The position numbers and the translations under genes are program-made. Below are positions 25,289 through 36,700 of a DNA stretch of 64,000 nucleotides, one piece after another (the first letter of the stretch is position 1; each line of letters begins with the position of its first letter). The stretch spans positions 47,305,053 to 47,369,052 of the forward strand of contig NC_084702.1 in assembly GCF_028389875.1 (NCBI RefSeq). Direction: 5' to 3'. Under the pieces are notes generated by a model. That model searched no databases and was not told where the DNA came from. It saw nothing but the letters and a program-made list of their open reading frames with translations. Source of the DNA: Rhea pennata (taxonomy: Eukaryota > Chordata > Aves > Rheiformes > Rheidae).

Positions 25289-25402
25289 CACTTGCAACTC
25301 AGGATAAGTAGCATCAACAGATATGGATTCCATGTATCTTGCAAACCCTCCATTCAGCCAGATGTCATTCCACCATTCCATGGTGACCAGATTACCAAAC
25401 CA
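25289..25402 (-). pseudogene. ERAP2: ERAP2 pseudogene exon 6, zinc-ligand Glu lost
   Basis: Reads [20 protein letters not shown], then [18 protein letters not shown]. In all active M1 aminopeptidases this segment is WLNEGFA, whose Glu is the third zinc ligand of HEXXH-X18-E. Here the codon at 25,349-25,351 is GGA (Gly). The exon is otherwise intact, at exactly 114 bp with sound splice sites. Confidence 0.92.
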
Positions 25403-26667
25403 CTAAAACAGATTAACGTACATATTCAGCAGCAGCTAAAGAATATCCTAAGAATTTAAAAATAAACTGTGTGTGTGCACGTGTGTGTACCTGTGGGCGT
25501 GCATGAAGAACAATGAGTTTCTGCCAAGAAAATAAAAAAATACTTCATGTAACCAATATTCAAAAGACAAAATCCAGTCAAGAATGGAAAATTCTTCTCT
25601 GTCAAACAAGGCAGGAAAACTTTGAACAAATCTGTTCAAAACTCACTCTTACATAGCATATTACCACATCAGTCTTAGCCCTGGCTTCTCCCCCTCTGCA
25701 GCAGGATACTATCCTGGGTACAGTAAAATATTCAGAAAGCCACTAGAAGACCACCTGAAATTTTAAAAATGATGCATGATACAGGAAATACCTGTGCTGG
25801 ACGACAAAAAGCTCTCAAATCATTTCTGTCTTCACAAACCCCAGACTCAAAAGGACCAAAAGAACAATTCTAGCTGAGTCTACTACAGTGAGCCCAACCT
25901 TGCGCCCAAATGGAAAAGCATTAGGCTGCTAGGCTGCATCTAGAATAGGGCTGGTAAACCTGCACTATGTTATTCACCAATCTAAACCATGCTTTTAGGG
26001 TCAGTGGGACTATCATCCGGAGCAGACTGAGAGAGTTTTGCCAAAAGTTTGGGGTATGCTGTTGTGACTATTTTCAAGAAGTAGCTAGTAAGATAGATAT
26101 CTATTTTCATGCTCATTTATAGTTCTGTCTGAAATAGTTTATTTATCTAAATTAGCTATCACAGTACAGCTTAGAACTATAGTTATTAGTTATGATAGCT
26201 AATAGATATACTTCCAGCTAGACTAATTAGAAATTTAAAATAACACTAATTTACAAATAACAGAAAACTCTTATTAGTTTCAGTGTGATTTTTGATAAGT
26301 TGTCACTAGCTGTCAAACTTCCTCAATTGTGGTATTAAGTTCCTAATTTATAGTTAGCTTCACTTGATCACTACTCATAAGTAACAAGTACTTCATAGAT
26401 GAGTTCTTCACGGACATACATGCTTTGTGTTTTCTACTGTGGTGGAAGAAGGCTATGATTCCTAGGAGTATGCTGAGCCAATATGGGAAAAGACTGGATT
26501 CATCTCCTTACTGTACCTTATGATCCAGGAAGACAGATGATCTATAGTTATATAACTACTGTGAGCCAATGAATATAGACATTATTATTCAAAACAAAAC
26601 CAGTGTTTTTTGTTATCAATGCCAGATCCTCATGAACACGTATGATAAATTATCAAAACTGGACAAC

Positions 26668-26822
26668 CTGATGAGTCAGTTCATGTCCTATCACCATGGT
26701 CCCCCAAAGTTTGTCAGAAGCTGAAGATGTCTCTGGCTCATAAAGCAGAGAAGTCTCTCTGAAGGTAGTCAGGCCCCAGCTTTCCATAGCTCCTGATTGA
26801 AAATCGGGAACAGCAACAAGAT
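26668..26822 (-). pseudogene. ERAP2: ERAP2 pseudogene exon 5, GAMES and HELTH motifs
   Basis: Reads [20 protein letters not shown] and ends VIGHELTHQ. The substrate-binding GAMEN motif is GAMES: the codon at 26,779-26,781 is AGC. HEXXH is kept as HELTH, with Ala to Thr. The length is 155 bp, as in ERAP1, with a CTTCTAG acceptor. The donor GTTGTC is weak. Confidence 0.92.
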
Positions 26823-27703
26823 CTAGAAGAAAAACATACCTACTTTGATATGTAGAACTCCAGCATCATTGCTTAGCTCTAGCAAACAACTGAATAAATA
26901 TGTCCTCACTAATGGCCTGACTCAGTGCCTCTTGGATTCAGTGTGAATCTAGTAACAGGGATGGAGCTGGTTCAGGCGCACTATGGATAAGAACTGAGTA
27001 AAACAATCACATGCATAAATAATTTCTCTGACAAGTATGTTTAATCAATCTAGTAACTTTCAATAACCTCAAGGAACAGATTTTCACAGAAGGAGGGATT
27101 ACCTTGTAACTGTGAACTTTCCATCAAAAATGATGAAAAGCAAAATGTCTTCCTGCGTTGTACAGTATTGTATATTACAAACAAGCAGGAGTTATGTCAA
27201 AAGAAGCACTTGTTTCTCAGAGAAACTAACAGATCCAAAAGCACGGTATCTCCAACCTCTAACACATTTATTTGTCAAATTCTTAATGGATTCATCAACC
27301 TCTCATAGGCCTTGATTGACAAATTTTTTAAAGAATCCCTATGGTAACTTATTGCTTAAGGATGTTATTTGTTCTTTATTCAACTTCTAACACAGACCAC
27401 ATTAGACTGCAGAGCACAGACCCTCTGTAACAACAACAAAAAAGAATTAAAAAACAATTGTGGAAGAGAATATAAATTATATATTTTATTTCATCACTTA
27501 CCTCATCTTCCTTCTCTGTTTTGTCTTTTTAGACAGAAAGTTCACTATGACTCAGAAATTTCATCTTCATGCTTTTAGTAATGAATTTATTCTAGATACT
27601 ACATAAATAAAAAGTAGCAATAATGGTTTCAATATACTCTATCTTGCATAATCTCCTGCATTTCATATCAGGTATAGTTATCAAACTATTTTCAACTCTT
27701 TAT

Positions 27704-27824
27704 CCTGTTTTGGAAGTGGGTAAGGGATACCAAAATACTGTTCATAGAATTCTAGTATCTTGATAGCAACTTCCAGTGCATAGTGGGTTTGAGTCAGCTT
27801 CCCTGGATTGGCACATACAGACAC
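27704..27824 (-). pseudogene. ERAP2: ERAP2 pseudogene exon 4 with destroyed donor
   Basis: Reads VSVCANPGKLTQTHYALEVA, then [18 protein letters not shown]. The acceptor CTAACAG is good. After the last base required by the reading phase, the intron should start GT but reads ATAAAG. The 121-bp length at that position equals ERAP1 exon 4, so the boundary is well fixed. Confidence 0.87.
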
Positions 27825-29172
27825 CTGTTAGATAAACAGCTTCAAAAGGGGCTCAAAAACAGCACTGTAAAAGTTGTCAAGATGCTTTTCATCTATTTTA
27901 ACATAGGCAGAATCACATAATCTTCTTCTAGACAGATGAAAAGTGTCTCCACATCTCACAAAGTAGTAAGAACATAACTATAAAATAAGAACATGCCTGT
28001 TCATCCCTACTTGCACTCTCCATCTTCAGTAACGCAGGCAAGAACCTATTCAACCTCCTGATCTCCTGCATTTCTAACCACAGGTTTGACTTCAGATTTT
28101 TCACCAAAGAAACTGATTACTTTGGAAAGGTGTTATGCACAGAAGGTCTGCATTTTAAAGCCTCTTTCATCTGAGTACAAAGTATGATAGACACATATAT
28201 AGTAATAGTGTGGTTAAATTTTAGCCTTCTGTATTGTCCAGATAGAGTAATGAGGAGGGAAAAATGGACAATTTATCAACTGAATATGTATGCATTTTCT
28301 GATCCAAGATCCCTCTCATCCTTTTCAGAGTCTTAGAAATATCCCTTTTAATACATCATGATATATCAAAATACATACATCATACATCAAAAGTGAGAGT
28401 TATATTTCTTTAGATTTTTATCTAGTGATCTCCTTTCCTCTCACATTCTTGATTCTTTCCAATTCACCTTTTCCTTTGTAGCCAGGATACTCTATCTCTC
28501 TCTGGACAAGGAGGAAGGAAATTACTTTCTTCTGCTACAGCTGAAAATGTTCCTTGACAACAGTTTACAATAAGTTGTTCTGATACCAAGATTATCATTT
28601 AATCTCTCAGTTGTTAATGAAACAGGCTGATGGAATTTAATGAAGAGCATGGTAACTGACATCTAGCTGATTATAGTTACAAATTTACAAATTTTGTGGT
28701 TACAAAATTATGAAGCAGAGAAGACACTCTCCAACAATTTGTATCAACGGTACAGGCATTTCAAAGTAGCTTACTGGTTTCACCCTTAGAAAAGTCTACA
28801 GCACTTCTCCCTAAATGGTAGTCCCTGTATACACTCAGAGCTGTTCTTCCCATCTATTTTAAACTTAGAATTGCATAATAATGCTATACTGCAACAGTAT
28901 ATAGCAGATTTACTCACTTCACAATTTTTAAACTATATTTTTTGGGCTGTGTCTACACCAGTGTGTAACAGTATTGATTTCAATGGGGATATTTCTGATT
29001 TACTTTAGTAATATTGTTTTGGCTTAAAATAACCAGTATTTTGGAAACTATTACAGAACAAATACAGAAGCCTAAAGATGTTGACTGAAGTCAATATATA
29101 GAATATGTACAATTTCACATCTGATTTATCCTGAAAGATTTATAAATAAGTGTCAATCATCTTTAAACCTAC

Positions 29173-29302
29173 CATAATTCCTGATGAATTTGTACCACTG
29201 ACTGACTGCGAATCGCTAATTATGAATGCTACCAAACAGGTACTCATTTTTACATTTCTGTAAGATGATCTTCAGATTGCTGCCTAGTTTCGAAGTCTTT
29301 AC
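29173..29302 (-). pseudogene. ERAP2: ERAP2 pseudogene exon 3 with two frameshifts
   Basis: After a TTTCCTAG acceptor the frame starts VKTSKLGSN. EDHLTE follows in a second frame, and KMSTCLVAFIISDSQSVSG then NSSGIM in a third, ending at a GTAGGT donor. The exon is 130 bp against 135 bp in ERAP1. The loss of five bases splits into about four before EDH and one before KMST. Confidence 0.87.
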
Positions 29303-30111
29303 CTAGGAAAACAATGATACATATTATACTTGTTTTTTCTTCTAAATAAAATATTTAACTTTTTAAAAATACGTCATCTTTTTACTAGAACAGTGCTTAA
29401 TACAGTATTAGCATGAACAAGACAACAAACACAAGGTGAACTTTGGAAGACAGGAACTGGTACATGATTTCATTCACTCTCTTTTTTTGTTTGTTTTTGT
29501 TAAAAGCCAAATACAGACAAAATTCAACATGATTCGACAAGTTGAATCATTAGATCTTTATTCTGTAACCTGTAACTGTATAAAGTTCCTGTTATTCAGA
29601 AGAGGATCGTTAGGTATTTCTGCACTGTGTAGAGGAGAAAAAGAGAAATCCTATCCATTGCTAACAGTCAACTATTCTGTAAGTGTATGTTACACACTTA
29701 GAGTTTAATGTGAGAAGGGATCATTATGGCCAGACTACTAAATAACACAGGTCATGAGATTATCTTTGCATATATGACTACAGATGTTTCTAAAGGTTAA
29801 AACAAAAAAGCAAACAAAAAAACCCAGAACACTACCTCCAATATACTTCAGCAGAGAATTCTTCATGCTACTGAAGAATTGCTGAAGAATTTATGTGAAG
29901 AATAGTTTCAGTCATTTCTACCAAAATTACCTCTCATCCATTATAATGTACTAAGCGCTTTCTAATATTTAGAATATTGCGAAGTGTAAAAGCCAGGCAT
30001 AAAACAACCCTTTGTTTGATACAGTACAGCTATATACCCTACTCTACCTGGTTCATTAAGAAGGTATGGAAAGAAATTAAAGGTTTTGAGATTAAACCCC
30101 CCCCAAATCAC

Positions 30112-30250
30112 CTTTGGCGTATTAGATATTGCAATATACTGCTCTTCTCTCTGAACCTTTATTGTATAATTGGCTTTAAAGGATGGCTCATCAAAACATG
30201 GGAATGCCATCCGGGCCAAAGTTGGTTCAAAATGAGTAAAAGCCAGCAAT
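30112..30250 (-). pseudogene. ERAP2: ERAP2 pseudogene exon 2, open
   Basis: Reads [20 protein letters not shown], then [20 protein letters not shown] and ISNTPK. This is a full match to the [16 protein letters not shown] segment. It is 139 bp, as in ERAP1. The donor GTGATT is followed by a G run and is weak. Confidence 0.9.
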
Positions 30251-32074
30251 CTAGAATAACATAGAAAGCATGCACTTTTTTTATGAAGTATTTTTTAATT
30301 TGCCACAGCAAGCTGACAAACCATTACATAATCATCATCAAATTTAAAGACTATTAAAAAAAGCTGCTTGGATAGAGGAAACCTAAACTGCTATGCATTG
30401 ATGAAGCATTTCAAAGCATTTATAAGCACATTCCTATCAGAATTAGCTAAAAGGCAGTCCAAGTCATGATATTTTTATTCCTGAGCCAGTTTCAAAAATG
30501 GCTAAAGTGGTGACACACATGGAGCAATACTGTAGCCAGAAAATCTATCACTCAACAATAGGCATCTCACTGAGTTATGCAGCTGGGTCCCTTCATACCT
30601 GAAGGAGATACTTGGTCTCCTTCACAGAATGATTTAAATCATGTTTTATGTAGCCTTTTGAATCATTCTTTTAAGATATTCCCTCTTCACTGACTGCAGA
30701 GGGATGCCAGATTCCTCAGTTTGATGTTTCAACTTGAGTAGTATGTGTACCCAAACACATGCTCTGTTGCTACTGAAGCAGCTTTTGTTTAATAAAGTAA
30801 CATACAATCTGATCATATTAATAACCACATTGGTGCCATACTGTGCTACAAACATGGAGGAATGGGGAGTTCATCTTCCAGAAAGGCAAGGGAAATGATG
30901 AAAGGGAAGCAGTAAAAGGGATTTCATAAAATCATTAAATAAATTATGAGATTAAAGAAAATATCATGCTATTTTAAATGAGTTTTAGTTTTGAATGAGT
31001 ACATGCTTAGCTCAGATAGAACTGCCTAAAAGGAAACAAAAGTACTTGGAAAGAAAAGAAGCGAAAGACGAGCACATCCAGAGTGAAGCTGTGCGGAAGA
31101 AACTGTGAGATAGGGAAAGAAAGATTCAGAGGAAAAACGAATTATCAGAAAAAGGATAAAGAAAGTCCTTAAGAAAATGAAAGTGCAACAGCTATAATTA
31201 AATCTTTTTTGAAACACTTACGTAATCACTTTTAAACTCTGACAGAGAGGTAATGCCTAGCTAGCCACACAGGCTCTTAAGAAAAATTCTTGAACTGTAA
31301 TGTTTACAGGCTCATTTATGAAGGATAAAAAAGTAAAACGACGATTGAGAAGAGCTCATTTTTATGAATTTTCAACAATTCTTGACTGGCAAGTAAAATT
31401 TCACATTTTGTACAACAACTAAATGAACAAAATTAGTATTTATGTTCTAAATAATAGCAATAGAAATTGCCATTGAGATCAGGGAGCAAGATTTTGTGTG
31501 AAAAGTGAATCAGCTGCACACAACTTAAGAACTAGTTCTACTGGTCTCTCTCTGTCTCTCTTTTTCTCTCTGAATACTTATATTGATAATCTACCTATAA
31601 TTATAAATCATAAATTCAACCATATTTAGATAATGCATGTTTTGATATAACAGATCATTATACAATCATTTGTAATATATGAACATTTATGAATCACATG
31701 TAAATAAATATCAGTTTCTATTTAGACATAGTAATTGTTTTGTACTGTTACAGTATTTTACAGTATTTTAGGCAATCAATGAAAAATAAAAAAATAGTAT
31801 TTTTACTAATGGTTTTAAAAACAAGATTTTCAAGAAAGTGCTGGTAAAGCTGTTTCTGTGTTACACAAGTCAACAAGTACAGCTTTATGATTGTACAGGT
31901 AGGCTGCAGAATAACTGTTAACTCTACTGCTATACTACTGGAAGCAACTTGGGAAAAGACAGGAAAATAAAATATTGTATCATGAGAACACTAACCTTTG
32001 CAGTTTTAAGAGCTTTCAGAGGCAAATATTAATGTAAGAAATCTTGCATGAAAACTTCTATACTCTCTGTTTAC

Positions 32075-32532
32075 CTTGTTTGACCATCCCGGTTTTGTAG
32101 GTACTTTTATAGAACCCATAGAAGCCATTTGAAAAATTGGCAATATAGTTAATCAAAATGAAATAGTTCTTATTCACCTGAAGAGGTTCAGTAGTCAGAA
32201 AGGCAACTTGCTCGTGAGGAGGATATTCTAAAACTTCTAGCTGTTTAATATCTGCTTGTCTCTTTCCATTTTCCTGTTCAATAAATGCGTTAGTGATTTC
32301 CAAATGTTTACTGTGCAAGACTATAGCTCTGGTTTCCTGTGTTACAGCAACTTCAGTCTTCACAGTGCCTGTGAATACAGATGAAGTCAGCTTGGGATGA
32401 ATGAGGAGGTTATAACAGCTTGGAACTATTGAGCCTGGAAGCCTTAGCTGGTTCCAAGTAAGATACATTCCTCTCTCCATTAAGAGAATAATTAATTCCA
32501 ACCAAACTCAAAAGATACGGTAGTGATAACAT
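32075..32532 (-). pseudogene. ERAP2: ERAP2 pseudogene exon 1 with two frameshifts
   Basis: A start at 32,530-32,532 gives MLSLPYLLSLVGINYSLNGE, a plausible signal peptide leading into the conserved NGER. One frame over, the text continues TWNQLRLPGSIVPSCYNLLI and HPKLTS, open to FYGFYKSTYKT. A further shift just before the GTAAAC donor is needed to join exon 2 in frame; without it the read-through hits TGA. A shorter start inside the open frame would lack a signal sequence and so could not enter the ER. Confidence 0.85.
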
Positions 32533-35500
32533 TGCTATCAGCCAACAAAATGTAGGGGCTTTTTTGTAACTATTTTGCTTTTTTGGTACTGGTGCTTGTT
32601 AGTATTTCATTTTGGCTAGTAAGAACTTCATGAAGTATCTTCTGCAAATAAAAACTTCAGCAGAGAATGCCTTTGACAAATTATCCTGAAAAAGAGAATA
32701 GAAGAAATAAGAACTCTCCAAACACAATCCAGAAACCTGTACAGGGGCCTAGCTTTGTTTTTGTAAGTGCACCTGAGAACAGTCTGCCTGTTCACAGCAT
32801 TTTCACATATTACTGTGCAGGACCTGGTCTTACATTTTTAAATACATCACACTCTTAAGGGGAGATACTCAACTTTCAAAATTGCAATACTCAAAAGTAT
32901 GTGCAGCTATAAATGTTATCAATATGGAATATGAAAGTGCCCTTATATAGAGCTAGGTATACATTTAAAATGTATAATATACTTTCTTCAAATGCAAAGA
33001 TATGCTTGCAGTCACACTAGCTATATATACAATTTTAAGAAAGCAGATGCTTATGAAAAACAACGGAGAACAAGAAAAGTTCTTTAAATTCCGTGTAGGT
33101 TGTCATCTTCTTTTTGCTCCTGAATTTGACATTATGATCCATATGCTCATTTCAAAGTCACCAAAGATTAATAGGAGAAAGCTGAGGCTCCTTCAGTTCT
33201 GAACTCAGAAAAGAAATATGTGTGTTCAGCAGTCATGGAAATTAAATTATTAGGACTCTCTAAAATATATAAAATTCAGCAGCAGAAAAAGATCTTACTG
33301 CTGCAGACTAAGGTCTTGGATAAGAACTGAACTCTGTACTAAAGTCAAACTCCAGAGATCTGGTCTTTTGGGATGGGTGCCATAAGCGAACAGATGGACC
33401 TTCTCCATTCTGAATTAATATCAGTTCTCAGGAAAGAAACATTAAGAAGCAGATCACTTACAAGTATTAATATCTGAAAGACTCAGGATGGAGTTCAGTT
33501 AGAGGAAAAAAGAATCCTGTAAGTCAATGTATTTTATATACTTATGATCAAATAAAAACAGCTCAAAACTGCAGAAAATGCTCTTTGAAATAGCTTTGCA
33601 AATGTTGTATGTGTTATGCAAGAAAAAAACACTAAAAGAAAACAGTAAATAGTTCAGTTATACAGTAGTTATATAGCACAGGACTGTCAAAAGCCTATTT
33701 CAAGCGTGAGTACCTTGCTAGTTTAAATGTGTTTTCCAGTATAATAAATGAGAAATTAAAACTAGTCTGAGCTATGTGCAATTAACAAAAACAAATAATA
33801 TGAAACCAAGTTAACAAAGTTATACCCAGTTACACAGATGTTAAAATATTCCAACTTTGATGTCTGAGATACCCTTTTACATTTAATTATTTTAAATAAA
33901 TAATTTAACTTCCAATTCCACATAACTCTAAACTATTTTCAGGGCTTCAATTCAGGCCTTCCTGAAATCTACTTATTACAGCACTCTCCAGATACTTACT
34001 CAAAGGACTAAGCCTTTGAGCCATTCCACATGTATCACTGACCCTTGGCATTTGACTGACCATCACCCTTGGACTTTGAGATGATTCTCAACCCTTTAGA
34101 AGAGACCTAACAATCATAGACTACATACTGTATCCCCTGCTTGGGAAACTAGATTTATTTATTCTGTGATGACTGTCTCACATACAAGCTTTGTGATGTA
34201 AAAATTCATAGAAAAAAACAACAAAATGGTAATACTTCAAATATAAGAAAAGAAACAGATAAACATGACTTGGGGAGTATGCTACCATTTTGTTTCTTTT
34301 GTTACATCAGAGGAAAGAAGAACTATAGTTTTATTTCTAGTCTCTTTTGAGTTGCCTGGTCCAAATCCAAATGCAAAGAGCCACCTCTTGTGGATGCAGA
34401 TTAAGAATCATTTTCAGCATTTAAGAAATAAGGTAGTATGTAATGCTGCACTTTAAAGTACTTTTGAAACTGAATTTGCATATTTGGGCATTTGTTATAC
34501 ACCCTTTGCTAAGAGAATAAAGTTGCTACAAGTCTGCTTTTAAAAACTACCCAGAACTGACACTGAGGGTCTTTAAAAAAAAAAAAAAGAAAAAGAAAAA
34601 GAACTGAGCTGAGCTGTCATCCATTATACTCTCTTGGATGTTCTGACATAAAGAGTCTCGATATAAAATCGAGAGGTTTTAAACTTATGTTTAATCTGCT
34701 CACTTATTTTTTTTTCCCCCATGAAAATCCAAGAGGTGGAAATAATCTTGTGCTACTCATCTTCTCTTTTTATGCTATGGAATTTTGTTATTGCCCTAAT
34801 AGTTCAAATAAATGGCACTTTCTGGAGTCAGGAATGGTTGGCTATAGATTATGCAACTGAGGAATACTGATACTGGTTCAGTACATCATCCTTCAGAAAT
34901 TTATTCTGCAAACTATTACTTTTCCATAGAAGGCTTTTTAGTTAAAAAATGTTGATATAGTTATATGGAAAACCTTATTTCACATTTGTAAAGTCTTTTC
35001 CATTCTAGAATTAAATTAGAAAGAATAAATTGAACACTACATACTTCACTCCTTCACTTGCACTTTCTGTCCAGTTCCTTCCCAGTCAGCCAGTGCATAT
35101 TCAACACTTACCACCACTTGTCATCAATTTTTTGAGACCAAAAAGGCACCAGAGCACAGGTTCCAGCTGCAGCACTCTAAATTTAAAGTCTGATAAAATA
35201 CTAGAGAAATTTACTGACATCTCAAACATTTTCTTGACTCAAAAGAATTTGTGTAGAGTGGGGACAAGAAAAACAAGTAAATAAAGACAACAGTCCATGA
35301 TTGCACACTAGCCTTCTACTCACACCGCATGAATTCCCCTTGATGTCTTTCACAAGCAAGAATGGCTGTTCAAGAGGTTTTCTGATCTCTGATTACATAA
35401 CAGCTACAAAACCAGCAGTAAACTTTTTATTTTTGAACCTTTTAACCATAAAATCATCTATTTATCTGCCCAGTTGTGTATTCCATCAAATGCATTATGT

Positions 35501-35989
35501 TAAAAAACTACTCAAATACTCTACTTGTTACGATGGTTCAACATCTAAGAATTGAAAGAAATGATGCTGTATGTTAAGAAGGAAATTAAGGAAAAACCAG
35601 ACATATAAGTTTCTTTGGAATATTAGAAGTGAATATTTTAAGCTTTTCAGAGTAATAAGCACTGTGTTCCTGAACTACTGCTACAGCCTTTAAAAAAGAA
35701 TCAATGAGATCAGGTTCTAAAACATAAGGGCTTACTTATTTGATCTTGTATTACAAGAAAGAAATTACACTCCGGTATGGAGGTTTTAATAAATGATGTA
35801 TTTCTAGCAAATGTTTGGCCAGTCTATAGTAAACACACATACAAATAGAGCATAACTACGCACAGTGAGCCTGAAATAGTCTCAGAGCAGCGCCTGTAAA
35901 TTAGCTTGGCCCGCGGTTTGTACTAACAGACAAAGAGAAAAGTGCGAGTTTTTTAAGAAGTATACCTTTAACTAAGTTAGGCTTAAAAA
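32533..35989. other. Intergenic spacer between ERAP2 pseudogene and ERAP1 promoter
   Basis: AT-rich, with no exon recognised on either strand. It contains an A-rich run near 34,574-34,600 and a perfect 7-bp inverted repeat at 34,656-34,674. No CpG-rich promoter lies next to the pseudogene start. Confidence 0.55.
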
Positions 35990-36700
35990 CCCTTCACGGC
36001 AGCGGAGCCCTAGCGCAGCGCCGGGGCGACCGCCGCAGCGCTGCCGCCCAGCCGCCTGCCATGCTGCGACGCGCACCGCGCCTCACAACCTCGCCCCTCC
36101 CCCACCCTCCGGGGGCCCCAACGGTCGCAACGGCCGCGGGCGCGCGCCCCGCCCCGGCCCGCCCCGGCCCGCCCCGGCCGCGGCTCCCCTCAGCCCCGCG
36201 CATCTGCCCGCCTGGCGCGGCGCGATGGCGGCAGGGGCGCGCACTGCCGCGCAGGGTCGCCGCCCCGCGCAGGGCCGCCCCAGCGCTCCCCCGCCCGCCA
36301 TGCCCCGGGAGGCGCTTTCGCTTTTGCTTTCGCTCTCCGCGGAAGGCGGCGGCGGCGGGCAGGTACCGCGCGGGGCCGGCGGGGGTGGCGGCGCCGGGCC
36401 CGGTGCTGCTGGCGGGGCCCTGCGCCCCCGGGGCTGCCTTGCGCGAGGGAAAGGCGCTGCGTTTGTCACGACGGTGACTTCGCTCCTTCCTTCTTGTTGA
36501 GGCGATCGTCTCTGACCGTCGGTCGAAAATGGCAGCGCTGCTCTCTCCTCGGCTGCTTTTAGGTCGGCTTTTGCCTCTAATGGTAGCGCTGCTAGGCCTC
36601 GGGCGCGCTGCCTTCTCTGCGAGCGCTGACCCGCGTGCTGCTAACAACATGCAGTTTCCTTGGGATAAAACGAGGCTCCCCAAGCACGTTATCCCAGTGC
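35990..36700 (+). promoter_or_regulatory. ERAP1: CpG-island promoter of ERAP1
   Basis: G+C and CpG density rise abruptly at about 35,990 and fall inside ERAP1 exon 1. The block includes three tandem GCCCCGGCC-type decamers (36,151-36,180), which are candidate Sp1/GC boxes. It also has an IRF-type repeat (separate entry) and a GTCAC/GTGAC inverted repeat at 36,465-36,478. No TATA box is evident, as is usual for CpG-island promoters. Apparent long frames here on both strands (up to 229 codons) are low-complexity readings of GC-rich DNA. Confidence 0.85.
36314..36334 (-). promoter_or_regulatory. IRF/ISRE-like interferon response element
   Basis: The minus strand reads GAAAGC-AAAAGC-GAAAGC, three near-copies of the GAAANN hexamer that IRF proteins and ISGF3 recognise. 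It lies about 200 bp upstream of the ERAP1 start codon, inside the CpG island. ERAP1 is known to be interferon-inducible in mammals, so the site fits the gene's biology. Its function here is inferred from sequence only. Confidence 0.65.

Larger units (their letters stand above)
14489..32532 (-). pseudogene. ERAP2: ERAP2 pseudogene (ER aminopeptidase 2), nearly complete
   Basis: This is the ERAP2 counterpart, head to head with ERAP1 as in other vertebrates. The family enzyme trims antigenic peptide precursors in the ER. Exons on the minus strand, with lengths: 1, 32075-32532; 2, 30112-30250 (139); 3, 29173-29302 (130); 4, 27704-27824 (121); 5, 26668-26822 (155); 6, 25289-25402 (114); 7, 25064-25195 (132); 8, 23767-23898 (132); 10, 19849-20010; 11, 19673-19752 (80); 12, 18005-18185 (181); 13, 17414-17570 (157); 14, 16948-17131 (184); 15, 15272-15436 (165); 16, 14489-14629 (141). 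Exons 2, 4-8, 11, 13 and 16 match the ERAP1 exon lengths exactly. ERAP2-type residues include [28 protein letters not shown] and [13 protein letters not shown]. Exon 9 was not found, exon 17 was not resolved, and exon 18 is doubtful. Frameshifts (exons 1, 3, 14), a TGA (exon 8), a lost donor (exon 4) and loss of a zinc ligand show it is dead. An annotation pipeline might instead call a low-quality protein. Confidence 0.88.

Noticed and set aside
14489-32532. Calling the minus-strand aminopeptidase LNPEP
   Set aside because: Motifs such as YLQHETS and [15 protein letters not shown], and the head-to-head position with ERAP1, fit ERAP2. LNPEP would carry a long cytoplasmic N terminus and membrane anchor, which are absent here.
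36061-36500. Upstream ATGs before the ERAP1 start as possible N-terminal extensions or uORFs
   Set aside because: None is in frame with the enzyme without a stop. The ATG at 36,529 has a strong context and begins a signal peptide; uORF use cannot be judged without the transcription start.
35994-36683. 229-codon minus-strand open frame in the CpG island, and similar frames on the plus strand
   Set aside because: Composition is Arg/Ala/Gly/Pro low complexity, produced by GC-rich promoter DNA that lacks stop codons. It overlaps ERAP1 exon 1 antisense and has no family similarity.
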